A DNA stretch of 64,000 bases, from positions 576,564 to 640,563 of the forward strand of contig NZ_FNFN01000004.1 in NCBI RefSeq assembly GCF_900101045.1, written 5' to 3'. Shown one piece after another: positions 1 to 8,699 of the stretch (position 1 is the stretch's first letter; each line of letters begins with the position of its first letter). A model generated the notes under the pieces. The model saw only the letters and a list, made by a program, of their open reading frames with translations, searched no databases and was not told the origin of the DNA. The stretch is from Nocardioides sp. YR527 (GTDB taxonomy: Bacteria; Actinomycetota; Actinomycetes; Propionibacteriales; Nocardioidaceae). The position numbers and the translations under genes are program-made.

Positions 1-883
1 CGTCAGCGAGCAGCAGTACGGCGGCGTAGGACAGCACGGGAAGCGTGATCAGGAAGGCGGCGAAGATCCAGATCGCGGTGACGGCGGACTTCCGCGCCTC
101 GGCTGAGTCCTTCACGGTGAGGAACCGGATCATCACGTGTGGCAGGCCGAGCACGCCGAGGGTGACACCGAAGATGAGCGAGAACTGGTCCCACGGGGCC
201 GCTCCCTCGCCGCGGAACGGCTGTAGCGCGGTGCCGTCGCTGGCGGCGTGGATCTGGGTGAAGACGGTGAACGGGTTCCAGCCGAAGTGCGAGAGTGCGA
301 ACCCCAGGAGAAGTACGCCGCACAGGAGCAACAGGCAGGTCTTGAGGATCTGGATGTACGTCGTCGCGAGCATGCCGCCCACCAGCGTGTAGAGCAGGGT
401 GAGGCCCCCGATCGCGATGGCGGCAACCAGATAGTCGATGTCGAAGAGCAGCTGGATCAGCAGTGCCGCGCCGACGAACTGGGCGACCATGTACAGGAGT
501 GAGACGACGACCGAGCTGATCGCGATCGCGCCGCGTACGCCGTCACTGCCGAACCGTGTGGCCAGCACGTCGCCGAGCGTGAAGTGGCCCAGGTTGCGCA
601 GCGGTTCGGCGACCAGGAGCAGCGCGAGCAGGAATGCGACGGGGATGTAGACGGCGAGGTAGAAGCCGTTGAACCCGCCCACTGCGATGGCGCCTGTCGT
701 GCCGAGGAAGGTTGCCGCGCTGATGAAGTCGCCGGCGATCGCGACACCGTTCTTGCGGCCCGAGACCGAGCCCTTGGCAACGAGGTGTGACTCGACCGAG
801 GTGTTGCGGCGGCCGGCCCACCAGGTGATGCCGAGGGTGACGGCCACCAGCAGGACGAAGATGATCGAGGCTTCGCTGCTCAC
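1..883 (-). CDS. Sodium:solute symporter, ActP/PaaL type (3' end outside the window)
   Basis: Membrane symporter of the SSS family, here likely importing phenylacetate or another short organic acid. The GTG start at 883 overlaps the stop of the DUF485 gene (GTGA), and the frame stays open to the window edge, so only the N-terminal ~294 residues are visible. Family signatures seen: VAIAGDFISAATFLG near the N terminus, LYTLVGGMLATTYIQ in the middle and GLPHVMIRFLTVKD further on, all typical of acetate permease ActP and its relative PaaL. The DUF485 partner, the neighbouring paaR and a PaaR-like operator at 1445-1463 upstream of the pair make a phenylacetate permease (PaaL role) the best inference; plain acetate uptake is the alternative. 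Confidence 0.85.
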   Translation of the reverse strand, partial: MSSEASIIFVLLVAVTLGITWWAGRRNTSVESHLVAKGSVSGRKNGVAIAGDFISAATFLGTTGAIAVGGFNGFYLAVYIPVAFLLALLLVAEPLRNLGHFTLGDVLATRFGSDGVRGAIAISSVVVSLLYMVAQFVGAALLIQLLFDIDYLVAAIAIGGLTLLYTLVGGMLATTYIQILKTCLLLLCGVLLLGFALSHFGWNPFTVFTQIHAASDGTALQPFRGEGAAPWDQFSLIFGVTLGVLGLPHVMIRFLTVKDSAEARKSAVTAIWIFAAFLITLPVLSYAAVLLLAD

Positions 884-1176
884 AGCGCACCGTCCTCGTC
901 CGTGGCGAGCTCACGCTCGACCTTGTCCATCGACCGGGTGTAGACCGCGGTCAGCACCACGATCAGGCCGAACAGCACGAAGGCGTACAGGTAGGCCCAG
1001 GACAGGCCGTCGACGATGAAGTGATCGAGCGCTCCGGTGAAGTTGGTGAGCACCTGCTGTGTGAAGAAGGCGACGAGAGTGACGAGCGCGAGGCGACGGA
1101 CCAGCACCGAGCGGCGGCGGGCCAGAATCTCGAAGCGACGCACCGCCGGGTGAGGGCGGTCGGGGGTTGCGGACAC
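880..1176 (-). CDS. DUF485 small membrane protein, symporter partner
   Basis: A 98-residue protein with two predicted membrane segments (around VRRLALVTLVAFFTQQVL and YLYAFVLFGLIVVLTAVY) and a charged C terminus, the layout of DUF485 proteins, which are encoded next to ActP-type symporters. I chose the GTG start at 1176 because AAGGAG lies just upstream (read on the minus strand) and the sequence before it is Arg/Pro-rich and unlike the family. It is translationally coupled to the symporter through a GTGA overlap. The molecular function is unknown; an accessory role in the symporter complex is inferred from constant co-occurrence. Confidence 0.85.
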   Translation of the reverse strand: MSATPDRPHPAVRRFEILARRRSVLVRRLALVTLVAFFTQQVLTNFTGALDHFIVDGLSWAYLYAFVLFGLIVVLTAVYTRSMDKVERELATDEDGAL

Positions 1177-1640
1177 GAGGACTCCTTGAGGGTGGCGAAG
1201 GCGTGCGGAATGCGACGAAGTGCGTGCGGCCCGTGGGGCCGCCGGAGGGCGCAACTGCCGTACGGGCCCCGGGTTCGGCGCGAGCGCTCGTCGATGATGC
1301 GCTCGGGCTTGCCGACCGGACACGTTGCCGGTGCGAGGCTCGATGATGGGCACGCAGCGATCGTGACGAGGAGCTACGAGAGCTCCTCCGCCGTCACCGC
1401 TGCGCCCGACGGGTTGTGCCTCCTGGATTTCACGTCCGAGACTTTACTGACCGATCGTTCGGGAATACCGTGGCACACGTCACACTCCGGCGCAAGCCCC
1501 AGATCTCGGAAAGTTTTCCTGCCGCCGGGGTCGGGCGTCGGCGGAGCTGGCGGCAGTGTGGGAGGGCGGCTCGGACGAGGGTGGGCGCGTCTCGGTTGGG
1601 CGCGAGGGTGGTGTTTGTCGCGAGTAGTTCTCGGGCGATC
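1177..1640. other. Intergenic region between symporter operon and paaR
   Basis: No convincing gene in this 464-base stretch. It holds the upstream region of the DUF485/symporter pair, including the operator-like element at 1445-1463, and the 3' flank of paaR. Open frames here lack a start with a ribosome-binding site and have Arg/Ser-rich translations typical of non-coding high-GC DNA. Confidence 0.6.
1445..1463 (-). promoter_or_regulatory. PaaR-like operator, symporter side
   Basis: The element TACTGACCGATCGTTCGG matches the left part and centre of the published actinobacterial PaaR consensus as I recall it (ACTNACCG, spacer with CG, then CGGTNAGT), with the last half-site degenerate (GGAAT). 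It lies about 270 bases upstream of the DUF485/symporter pair. Its ACTGACCGAT core is identical to that of the operator at 2316-2337 in front of paaK, which suggests co-regulation by the same TetR protein. Confidence 0.55.
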
Positions 1641-2255
1641 TCAGCGCTTGAGGCCGTCGAAGGCGATGGTGGCGATCGCTGTTGCCAGCGTCTCGGCGTC
1701 GACGTCGCCGTTCGGTCGGTGCCATTCGATGAGCGAGTTCACCATGCCGAAGAGTAGGCGGCTGACCAGGGCGGGGTCGACGTCGCCGCGCAGGCTGCCC
1801 TCGTCGATGGCCTCCTGGACAATGGCGGCGACCTCGTCGTCGATCCACCGCCGTCGCTTCAGTGCGGCCAGCTCGAGCTCGCTGTTGCCTCGGACGCGCA
1901 GCAGCAGCGTGACCGCGGGCTGGTGCGCCACCAGCACCTTGACGCTCTCCTGGACGAGGTGCCGCACACGCTCGTACGCCGAGCTGTCGGTGCCGGTGGC
2001 GCGCGCCCGTTCGACGGCGCTGGTCAGCTCGGTGAGCGCCTCCTCGAGGGCGAGTCCGAGGATGTGCTCCTTGCTGGGCAGGTGGTGGTACAGGGCCGAC
2101 TTCGTGAGACCCAACTCCTTGGCCAGGTCGTTCATGCTCGTGCCTTCGTAACCCTGCTGGTTGAACAGCTCGGTCGCCCGGCGGATCACCGTCTCCTGGT
2201 CATAGCCCGGCCGTCCTCGGCGCGGTGCGCGTGTCTGGGGCGTCGGCTCGGTCAT
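1641..2255 (-). CDS. paaR: TetR-family repressor of phenylacetate catabolism (PaaR)
   Basis: A 204-residue TetR regulator. The N-terminal helix-turn-helix is clear (GYEGTSMNDLAKELGLTK followed by SALYHHLPSKEHIL, about residues 30-65); the rest is an all-helical ligand-binding domain. I chose ATG 2255 over a TTG ten codons upstream because the protein then begins with the usual short basic arm. It is divergent from paaK, with the near-perfect palindrome 2316-2337 between them, the arrangement of the known PaaR repressors that respond to phenylacetyl-CoA in actinobacteria. The assignment rests on position, family and operator, not on specificity residues. Confidence 0.85.
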   Translation of the reverse strand: MTEPTPQTRAPRRGRPGYDQETVIRRATELFNQQGYEGTSMNDLAKELGLTKSALYHHLPSKEHILGLALEEALTELTSAVERARATGTDSSAYERVRHLVQESVKVLVAHQPAVTLLLRVRGNSELELAALKRRRWIDDEVAAIVQEAIDEGSLRGDVDPALVSRLLFGMVNSLIEWHRPNGDVDAETLATAIATIAFDGLKR

Positions 2256-2315
2256 GTCGTGATTCTCGCACAAATTTCGCCGCAACCTCTGGACAGAGGC
2301 ACCCTGAATCGACTA

Positions 2316-2337
2316 TTACTGACCGATAGGTCAGTAA
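2316..2337. promoter_or_regulatory. PaaR operator in the paaR-paaK divergent promoter
   Basis: An inverted repeat with perfect 9-base arms, TTACTGACC and GGTCAGTAA, around the centre GATA. It sits 18 bases upstream of the paaK start and 61 bases upstream of paaR, so it overlaps the likely paaK promoter and can control both. The half-site ACTGACC recurs at 1446-1452. Confidence 0.8.
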
Positions 2338-2354
2338 TTCCGATGGAGGTTTCC

Positions 2355-3662
2355 ATGCCCCGCCCCATTACCGTCGACAACGGCGTCGAGCCGATCGAGA
2401 CAGCGTCCGTCGACGAGCTGCGCGCGCTTCAGCTCGAGCGCTTGCAGTGGTCCGTCCGGCACGCCTACGACAACGTCGAGCACTACCGGAAGTCGCTCGA
2501 GGCCGTGCAGGTCCATCCCGACGACGTCCGCTCGCTCGACGACCTCACGCTGCTGCCGTTCACCACCAAGGCCGACCTCCGTGACAACTACCCGTTCGGC
2601 ATGTTCGCCGTGCCGCGCGAGCAGGTGGTGCGTGTCCACGCCTCCTCCGGCACGACGGGTCGCCCCACCGTCGTCGGCTACACCCGCGACGACCTCGACA
2701 TGTGGGCCACCGTCGTGGCACGGAGCGTACGTGCGGCCGGCGGGCGGCCAGGCGACATGCTGCACAACGCCTACGGCTACGGCCTGTTCACAGGCGGGCT
2801 CGGCGCCCATGGTGGTGCGGAGAAGCTCGGCTGCACAGTCGTGCCGGTGTCGGGCGGGATGACCGAGCGCCAGGTGCAGCTGATCGACGAGTTCCGGCCC
2901 ACCGTGATCATGGTGACGCCGTCGTACGCGCTCAACATCATCGACGAGATGGAGCGTCAAGGGATCGACCCACGTGCGACCTCCCTCAACATCGGCATCT
3001 TCGGCGCAGAGCCTTGGACCAACGAGATGCGCCGTTCGGTCGAGGAGCGGCTTGACATCCACGCCGTCGACATCTACGGACTGTCCGAGGTGATCGGCCC
3101 CGGGGTCGCCCAGGAGTGCGTGGAGACCAAGGACGGTCTGCACGTCTGGGAGGACCACTTCTATCCCGAGATCATCGACCCGGTCACCGGGAAGGTGCTC
3201 CCCGATGGGGAGAAGGGCGAGCTGGTCTTCACTTCGCTCACCAAGCAGGCGATGCCGGTGCTGCGCTACCGCACCCGCGACCTGACCCGCCTCCTGCCGG
3301 GTACGGCGCGGCCGATGCGCCGCATCGAGAAGATCACCGGTCGCACCGACGACATGATCATCCTGCGCGGTGTGAACCTGTTCCCGACACAGATCGAGGA
3401 GCTCGTGCTCACCGTCCCCGAGCTCACACCGCACTTCCAGTGCGTACTCACCCGTGACGGCAACCTCGACGCGCTGACTGTGCGCATCGAGCGCGATGAG
3501 CACACCACCTCGGACGCCGCGCGGGATGCGGGCCGCCACGTCGCCGGACTGGTCAAGCGCACCATCGGCGTCACCGTCGGTGTCGATGTCGTCGAGCCCG
3601 GGGCGATCGAGCGCTCCGTCGGGAAGATGCGGCGCATCGTCGACGAGCGGTCCCCGCGCTGA
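2355..3662 (+). CDS. paaK: Phenylacetate-CoA ligase
   Basis: Activates phenylacetate to phenylacetyl-CoA with ATP, the entry step of the aerobic hybrid pathway. The protein has 435 residues, the usual PaaK length, with the adenylate-forming P-loop SSGTTGRPT at residues ~97-105, the YGLSEVIGPG motif and the C-terminal hinge region RTDDMIILRGVN. Start ATG 2355 has GGAGG six bases upstream (2345-2349); an in-frame ATG at 2343 overlaps that site and was rejected. It is the first gene of the operon, directly behind the PaaR operator. Translation is intact to the stop, 47 bases before paaZ. Confidence 0.95.
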   Translation: MPRPITVDNGVEPIETASVDELRALQLERLQWSVRHAYDNVEHYRKSLEAVQVHPDDVRSLDDLTLLPFTTKADLRDNYPFGMFAVPREQVVRVHASSGTTGRPTVVGYTRDDLDMWATVVARSVRAAGGRPGDMLHNAYGYGLFTGGLGAHGGAEKLGCTVVPVSGGMTERQVQLIDEFRPTVIMVTPSYALNIIDEMERQGIDPRATSLNIGIFGAEPWTNEMRRSVEERLDIHAVDIYGLSEVIGPGVAQECVETKDGLHVWEDHFYPEIIDPVTGKVLPDGEKGELVFTSLTKQAMPVLRYRTRDLTRLLPGTARPMRRIEKITGRTDDMIILRGVNLFPTQIEELVLTVPELTPHFQCVLTRDGNLDALTVRIERDEHTTSDAARDAGRHVAGLVKRTIGVTVGVDVVEPGAIERSVGKMRRIVDERSPR

Positions 3663-3709
3663 ACGCCGCCCAGCACAGTCCATACCCACTTCGAGAGAGA
3701 CAACAGGAC

Positions 3710-5725
3710 ATGACTTCACTTCTCGAGAGCTACGCGAACGGCGCCTGGTTTCGGGCGGACGATGAGGGGCAACCGCTCCTTGATGCCTCGACCGGCGACG
3801 TGGTCGCTCGTATCTCCAGCCGGGGGCTCGACGTCGGCGCGATGGTCCAGCACGCGAAGACCGTCGGTGGGCCGGCCGTCCGCGAGCTGACCTTCCACGA
3901 GCGAGCCGGTCTGCTCAAGCAGCTCGCCAAGGCGCTCTCTGCCGACAAGGACGAGCTGTACGCGTTGTCCCTGCGGACAGGCGCGACCAAGCGCGATTCG
4001 ATGGTCGACATCGATGGCGGCTTCGGCACGGTGTTCAGCTATGCCAGCAAGGGCACCCGCGAGCTCCCCAACGACCGGGTCCTGCTCGACGGCGACCTCG
4101 AGCAGCTCGGCCGAGAGGGCCGGTTCGTGGGACAGCACGTGTACACCAGCCGACCCGGTGTCGCGGTCCAGATCAACGCGTTCAACTTCCCGGTCTGGGG
4201 GATGCTCGAGAAGCTCGCACCGGCGTTCCTGGCCGGTCTCCCGACCATCGTCAAGCCCGCCTCACAGACGGCCTACCTCACAGAGGCCGTCGTCCGCCGC
4301 ATCATTGCCTCGGGCATCCTTCCCGAGGGGTCCCTGCAGCTGCTCAGCGGCAGCGCCGCGGGCCTTCTGGACGAGCTCGACGTGCAGGACTCGGTGGCGT
4401 TCACCGGCTCTGCGCACACCGCCGGCATCCTGCGTACGCACCCGGGTGTCCTGCACGGTGGGGTACGTCTCGATGTGGAGGCCGACTCGCTCAACTGCTC
4501 GGTGCTCGGCCCGGACGTGACGGTGGACGACCCGGAGTTCGACCTGTTCGTCAAGGGCGTCGTCGCCGAGATGACCGTCAAGGCGGGCCAGAAGTGCACC
4601 GCCATCCGCCGCACGATCGTCCCGTCCGGGATGGCCGAAGCGGTCATCGAGGCGCTCTCGGCGAAGCTCGCCCGCATCACCGTCGGCAACCCCGCCGACG
4701 AAGGTGTCCGGATGGGCCCGCTGGCCTCGCTGGCCCAGCGAGACGACGTCGGCAAGGCCGTCGAGGCGCTGACTGCCTCGGCCGAGGTTGTCTTCCGGGG
4801 CCAGGCTCCGGACGGCCCCGGCGCGTTCATGGCGCCCGTCCTGCTCCGGGCCGGAGCGGACGCCACCGAGGTCCACGACGTCGAGCCGTTCGGCCCGGTG
4901 AGCACCGTCATCGGCTACGACACCCTGGATGAGGCGATCGCCCTGGCCGCCCGCGGCAAGGGTTCGCTCGCCGGTTCTGTCGTCACCCACGACGCCGGGG
5001 TCGCGCGGGACCTCGTCCTCGGGCTGGCTCCCTGGCACGGGCGGATCCTCGTCCTCGACCGCGACGACGCCGCCGAGTCGACCGGACACGGCTCACCGCT
5101 GCCGGTCCTCGTGCACGGCGGGCCCGGCAGGGCCGGCGGAGGCGAGGAGCTCGGCGGCATCCGCGGCGTGCTGCACCACCTGCAGCGCTCCGCGATTCAA
5201 GCCTCTCCCGACATGCTCACCGCGATCACCGGACGCTGGACGAAGGGCTCTGCCCGCCACGTCGACGAGGAACACCCGTTCCGCAAGAGCCTGGCCACGC
5301 TACGCATCGGCGACACCGTCGAGTCAGCCACCCGCACGGTCACGCTCGAGGACATCGACCACTTCGCGGAGTTCACCGGCGACACCTTCTACGCCCACAC
5401 CGACCCCGACGCCGCCGCGGCCAACCCGCTCTTCGGCGGCATCGTCGCGCACGGCTATCTGGTGGTCTCGCTGGCAGCCGGCCTCTTCGTGGAGCCCAAC
5501 CCCGGTCCGGTGCTCGCGAACTTCGGCGTGGACCACCTGCGGTTCCTCACGCCGGTCAAGGCCGGAGACGCGATCCGGGTCACCTTGACCGTCAAGCAGA
5601 TCACCCCACGCAACAGCGCCGAGTACGGCGAGGTCCGCTGGGACAGCGTGGTCACCAACCAGGAGGACCAGCCGGTCGCGACCTACGACGTCCTCACGCT
5701 CGTCGCCAAGGAGGAACAGCGATGA
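3710..5725 (+). CDS. paaZ: Bifunctional oxepin-CoA hydrolase / 3-oxo-5,6-dehydrosuberyl-CoA semialdehyde dehydrogenase
   Basis: A 671-residue two-domain enzyme, close to the ~680 of characterised PaaZ. Residues ~1-510 are an aldehyde dehydrogenase with the catalytic cysteine in [12 protein letters not shown] (Cys296); residues ~530-671 are a MaoC-like hydratase with the [10 protein letters not shown] motif (Asp558 and His563 correspond to its acid/base pair). The hydratase opens the oxepin ring and the dehydrogenase oxidises the resulting semialdehyde. Both active sites look complete, so no separate MaoC gene is needed. The stop overlaps the start of the EthD gene (ATGA). Confidence 0.95.
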   Translation: MTSLLESYANGAWFRADDEGQPLLDASTGDVVARISSRGLDVGAMVQHAKTVGGPAVRELTFHERAGLLKQLAKALSADKDELYALSLRTGATKRDSMVDIDGGFGTVFSYASKGTRELPNDRVLLDGDLEQLGREGRFVGQHVYTSRPGVAVQINAFNFPVWGMLEKLAPAFLAGLPTIVKPASQTAYLTEAVVRRIIASGILPEGSLQLLSGSAAGLLDELDVQDSVAFTGSAHTAGILRTHPGVLHGGVRLDVEADSLNCSVLGPDVTVDDPEFDLFVKGVVAEMTVKAGQKCTAIRRTIVPSGMAEAVIEALSAKLARITVGNPADEGVRMGPLASLAQRDDVGKAVEALTASAEVVFRGQAPDGPGAFMAPVLLRAGADATEVHDVEPFGPVSTVIGYDTLDEAIALAARGKGSLAGSVVTHDAGVARDLVLGLAPWHGRILVLDRDDAAESTGHGSPLPVLVHGGPGRAGGGEELGGIRGVLHHLQRSAIQASPDMLTAITGRWTKGSARHVDEEHPFRKSLATLRIGDTVESATRTVTLEDIDHFAEFTGDTFYAHTDPDAAAANPLFGGIVAHGYLVVSLAAGLFVEPNPGPVLANFGVDHLRFLTPVKAGDAIRVTLTVKQITPRNSAEYGEVRWDSVVTNQEDQPVATYDVLTLVAKEEQR

Positions 5726-6024
5726 CTCATCGCCTCACCATCCAGTACGCCGCGCCGGCCGATCCGGAGGCGTTCGATGCGCACTACTTCGATCGGCATC
5801 TGCTGCTGTGCGAGCCGCTCCCCGGCCTGCGTGCGGTCAGTTGGTCCAAGCCACGGCCGCTTGGCCCCGGCCCCACCCCGTACCTGGTCACCCAGCTCGA
5901 CTTCGACGACGCCGATGCGCTCAAGGTCGCGCTGCGGTCGCCGGAGATGGCAGAGGTCGCCGCCGACGCCGAGACCTTGCCCGCAGACAAGATCATGTTC
6001 ACCGCGGAGGTGTGCCCGGCATGA
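5722..6024 (+). CDS. EthD-family small protein embedded in the paa operon
   Basis: A 100-residue protein starting [22 protein letters not shown], the typical opening of EthD/dimeric ferredoxin-like fold proteins, and ending with IMFTAEV. It overlaps paaZ by ATGA upstream and paaA by ATGA downstream, so it is translationally coupled to both and is surely expressed with them. Family members are small dimeric proteins with roles in ether degradation, quinone chemistry or lactone isomerisation; none is a standard Paa protein. A role in handling a reactive or dead-end intermediate is conceivable but unproven. Confidence 0.85.
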   Translation: MTHRLTIQYAAPADPEAFDAHYFDRHLLLCEPLPGLRAVSWSKPRPLGPGPTPYLVTQLDFDDADALKVALRSPEMAEVAADAETLPADKIMFTAEVCPA

Positions 6025-6968
6025 CGACCCAGGACCTCGAACGAGGCTTCGACGAGACGATCGCCCACAACGAGCGCATCGAACCCCGTGACTGGATGCC
6101 TGACGGATACCGGCAGACGCTGATCCGCCAGGTCGCCCAGCACGCGCACTCCGAGATCATCGGGATGCAGCCCGAGGGCAACTGGATCACCCGTGCGCCC
6201 TCGCTGCGGCGTAAGGCGATCCTGCTCGCCAAGGTGCAGGACGAGGCCGGGCACGGGCTCTACCTCTACTCGGCCGCCGAGACGCTCGGTGCCACGCGCG
6301 ACGAGCTGACCCAGCGGCTCATCGCTGGCACCCAGAAGTACTCCTCGATCTTCAACTACCCGACCCTGACCTACGCCGACGTCGGCACGATTGGCTGGCT
6401 GGTCGACGGTGCCGCGATCTGCAACCAGGTGCCGCTGTGCCGTACCTCCTACGGACCGTACGGCCGGGCGATGATCCGGATCTGCAAGGAGGAGTCGTTC
6501 CACCAGCGTCAGGGCTTCGAGTTGCTGATGACGATGATGCGCGGCACCGATGAGCAGCGCGCGATGGTGCAGGAGTCGGTGAACCGGTTCTGGTGGCCCG
6601 CCCTGATGATGTTCGGCCCACCCGACGATGACAGCCCGAACTCGGCGCAGTCGATGGCCTGGGGCATCAAACGGCACGGCAACGACGAGCTGCGACAGCG
6701 GATGGTCGACATGACCGTCCCGCAGGCCGAGGCGCTCGGCGTTACCCTTCCCGACCCCGATCTGCGCTGGAACGAGGAGCGCGGCTCCTGGGACTTCGGC
6801 GCCCCCGACTGGGACGAGTTCTGGCAGGTGGTGAAGGGCGACGGGCCGTGCAGTGACCAGCGCATCGCACACCGCCGACGCGCGTACGACGAAGGTGCCT
6901 GGGTACGCGAGGCAGCCACCGCGTACGCCGCGAAGTCCGATATGGCGAGCACGGAGGAAGCCCGATGA
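6021..6968 (+). CDS. paaA: Phenylacetyl-CoA 1,2-epoxidase, catalytic subunit A
   Basis: Catalytic diiron subunit of the PaaABCE multicomponent monooxygenase, which epoxidises the ring of phenylacetyl-CoA. It is 315 residues long. Diiron ligand motifs are visible as QDEAGHG and [10 protein letters not shown], with the [13 protein letters not shown] signature before them. Start ATG 6021 overlaps the EthD stop by ATGA; the stop overlaps paaB by ATGA. The gene is intact and in the canonical A-B-C-D-E order. Confidence 0.96.
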   Translation: MTTQDLERGFDETIAHNERIEPRDWMPDGYRQTLIRQVAQHAHSEIIGMQPEGNWITRAPSLRRKAILLAKVQDEAGHGLYLYSAAETLGATRDELTQRLIAGTQKYSSIFNYPTLTYADVGTIGWLVDGAAICNQVPLCRTSYGPYGRAMIRICKEESFHQRQGFELLMTMMRGTDEQRAMVQESVNRFWWPALMMFGPPDDDSPNSAQSMAWGIKRHGNDELRQRMVDMTVPQAEALGVTLPDPDLRWNEERGSWDFGAPDWDEFWQVVKGDGPCSDQRIAHRRRAYDEGAWVREAATAYAAKSDMASTEEAR

Positions 6969-7252
6969 CCAGTGCTGACTGGCCGCTCTACGAGGTGTTC
7001 GTGCGCGGCAAGCGCGGCCTCAACCACGTGCACGTCGGCTCGCTGCACGCGCCCGATGACCAGATGGCACTGCGGCACGCCCGCGACGTCTACACCCGTC
7101 GCAACGAGGGCGTCAGTCTGTGGGTGGTGAGGTCCGAGGCCATCGTGGCGAGCAGCCCGGACGAGAAGGACCCGCTCTTCTCACCCAGCGGCGACAAGGT
7201 CTACCGCCACCCGACCTTCTACGAGATCCCCGACAACGTTCCCCACATGTGA
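6965..7252 (+). CDS. paaB: Phenylacetyl-CoA epoxidase subunit B
   Basis: A 95-residue protein with the family opening [21 protein letters not shown] and the DVYTRRNEG segment, matching PaaB, a small structural component of the epoxidase. Its start overlaps paaA (ATGA), and paaC follows after 7 bases, as expected for fixed subunit stoichiometry. Confidence 0.96.
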   Translation: MTSADWPLYEVFVRGKRGLNHVHVGSLHAPDDQMALRHARDVYTRRNEGVSLWVVRSEAIVASSPDEKDPLFSPSGDKVYRHPTFYEIPDNVPHM

Positions 7253-7259
7253 GGTCCTG

Positions 7260-8198
7260 ATGACGAATCCCTCGCACAACACCGACGCGAACCCGGTGGC
7301 CCATGATCCGCACGACTCCGTCTACGACGGCCTGCTGGTCAACGACGCGCACTGGGCGTTCGGCACCGACTTCGAGGACCCGCTCGCCGGTGTCGACACG
7401 ACCGTCCCGGAGGGCATGGAACCCGGTGACCTGGCCGCCTACTGCCTGATGCTCGGCGACGACGCCCTGATCCTGTCCCACCGCCTTTCCGAGTGGTGCA
7501 GCAGCGCGCCCGACCTCGAGGAGGACATTGCCCTGGCCAACATCGCTCTCGACCTCCTGGGGCAGGCGAGGTTGCTGCTGGCTCGGGCTGCGGCCGCCGA
7601 CCCGTCGGTGGTGCCGGCGCTGCCGGAAGGCTCACCGGTGCCTGCGGAGGATGCGTTGGCGTACTTCCGCAGCTGCCAGGAGTTCCGCAACCTGCGGCTG
7701 GTCGAGGCTCCCAACGGTGACTTCGCCGAGACGATCAGCCGCCTGCTGGTCTTCGCGACGTACCGGCTCGCGCTCTTCGAGCGGTTGACCCAGAGCCCGG
7801 ACGCGGTGCTCGCGGCCGTGGCTGCCAAGGGCGTCAAGGAGCTGACCTACCACCGAGACTTCGCCGGTCGCTGGTTCCTCACGCTCGCTCAGGGCACCGA
7901 GGAGTCGCGCCGGCGGCTGCTGGCCGGACTGGCCACCGTGTGGCCGCTGCGGGCGGAGCTGTTCGCCTCCCACGAGGTGGAGGCACGAATCGGTGTCGAC
8001 CCGGCGAGCATCGCCGCGGACGTCGACGTGGTGCTCGAGCAGGTCTTCGCGGTCAGCGGGGTCGAACGTCCCACCGCCCGCGCTCTGGCCGGGGTAGAGG
8101 GCCAGACCGGGCGCGACGGCATGCACAGCGAGGCCCTGAGTCGCTTGCTGGCCGAGATGCAGGTCGTCGCCCGCGAGCACCCGATGGGGGTGTGGTGA
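7260..8198 (+). CDS. paaC: Phenylacetyl-CoA epoxidase subunit C
   Basis: A 312-residue ferritin-like protein forming the structural partner of PaaA. The segment YCLMLGDDALILSHRLSEW and the LTYHRDFAGRW motif are characteristic. The N terminus is extended by about 30 polar residues compared with the E. coli protein. It is directly downstream of paaB, and its TGA overlaps the ATG of paaD (TGATG), which fits coupled synthesis of the complex. Confidence 0.95.
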   Translation: MTNPSHNTDANPVAHDPHDSVYDGLLVNDAHWAFGTDFEDPLAGVDTTVPEGMEPGDLAAYCLMLGDDALILSHRLSEWCSSAPDLEEDIALANIALDLLGQARLLLARAAAADPSVVPALPEGSPVPAEDALAYFRSCQEFRNLRLVEAPNGDFAETISRLLVFATYRLALFERLTQSPDAVLAAVAAKGVKELTYHRDFAGRWFLTLAQGTEESRRRLLAGLATVWPLRAELFASHEVEARIGVDPASIAADVDVVLEQVFAVSGVERPTARALAGVEGQTGRDGMHSEALSRLLAEMQVVAREHPMGVW

Positions 8199-8698
8199 TG
8201 GCTGCCCTGCTCGACCGGGCCCGCGAGCTCGTCGCGACAGTCACCGACCCGGAGCTCCCGATGCTCACCCTGGAGGACCTCGGCGTGCTCCGCGACGTGT
8301 CCGTCGACGAGAACGGCACGGTGACGGTCGCGATCACCCCGACGTACTCGGGCTGCCCGGCGATGGCGACGATGCGTGACGACATCGTGCGTACGTTGAA
8401 GGAGGCCGGCCTCGAGGCCACGGTTCGGCTCACCCTGAGCCCGGCCTGGACCACCGACTGGATCAGCGAGCGAGGCCGCACCGCGCTGGCCGAGCACGGC
8501 ATCTCCCCACCGGGTCGGGCGACACCGGTTGCCGGCCCGGTCGCGCTGACCCTCTCGCCGCTCCGACGCGCCGTCCACTGCCCGCAGTGCGGCTCGGTCG
8601 ACGTCGAGGTCACCAGCGAGTTCGGCAGCACGGCGTGCAAGGCGCTCTATCGCTGCCTGACCTGCCTCGAGCCGTTCGACCATGTGAAGGAGATCTGA
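8198..8698 (+). CDS. paaD: PaaD, DUF59/MIP18-type protein with C-terminal zinc ribbon
   Basis: A 166-residue protein needed in other bacteria for a functional epoxidase, probably in iron-sulfur or diiron maturation. Residues ~1-85 are the DUF59 domain (TDPELPMLTLEDLGV; TYSGCPAMATM), and the C terminus carries a four-cysteine ribbon (CPQCGS ... YRCLTCLEPF). I set the start at ATG 8198, overlapping the paaC stop, because the DUF59 domain begins immediately after it. Confidence 0.95.
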   Translation: MAALLDRARELVATVTDPELPMLTLEDLGVLRDVSVDENGTVTVAITPTYSGCPAMATMRDDIVRTLKEAGLEATVRLTLSPAWTTDWISERGRTALAEHGISPPGRATPVAGPVALTLSPLRRAVHCPQCGSVDVEVTSEFGSTACKALYRCLTCLEPFDHVKEI

Positions 8699-8699
8699 G

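Noticed and set aside
2331..3719. A 462-codon open frame opposite paaK
   Set aside because: Antisense shadow of a well-supported gene; no ribosome site and low-complexity His/Asp/Leu-rich translation.
5040..5220. A frameshift in paaZ between its two domains
   Set aside because: The linker region is unusual in composition, but the frame is continuous from the dehydrogenase cysteine to the hydratase motif and total length is normal.
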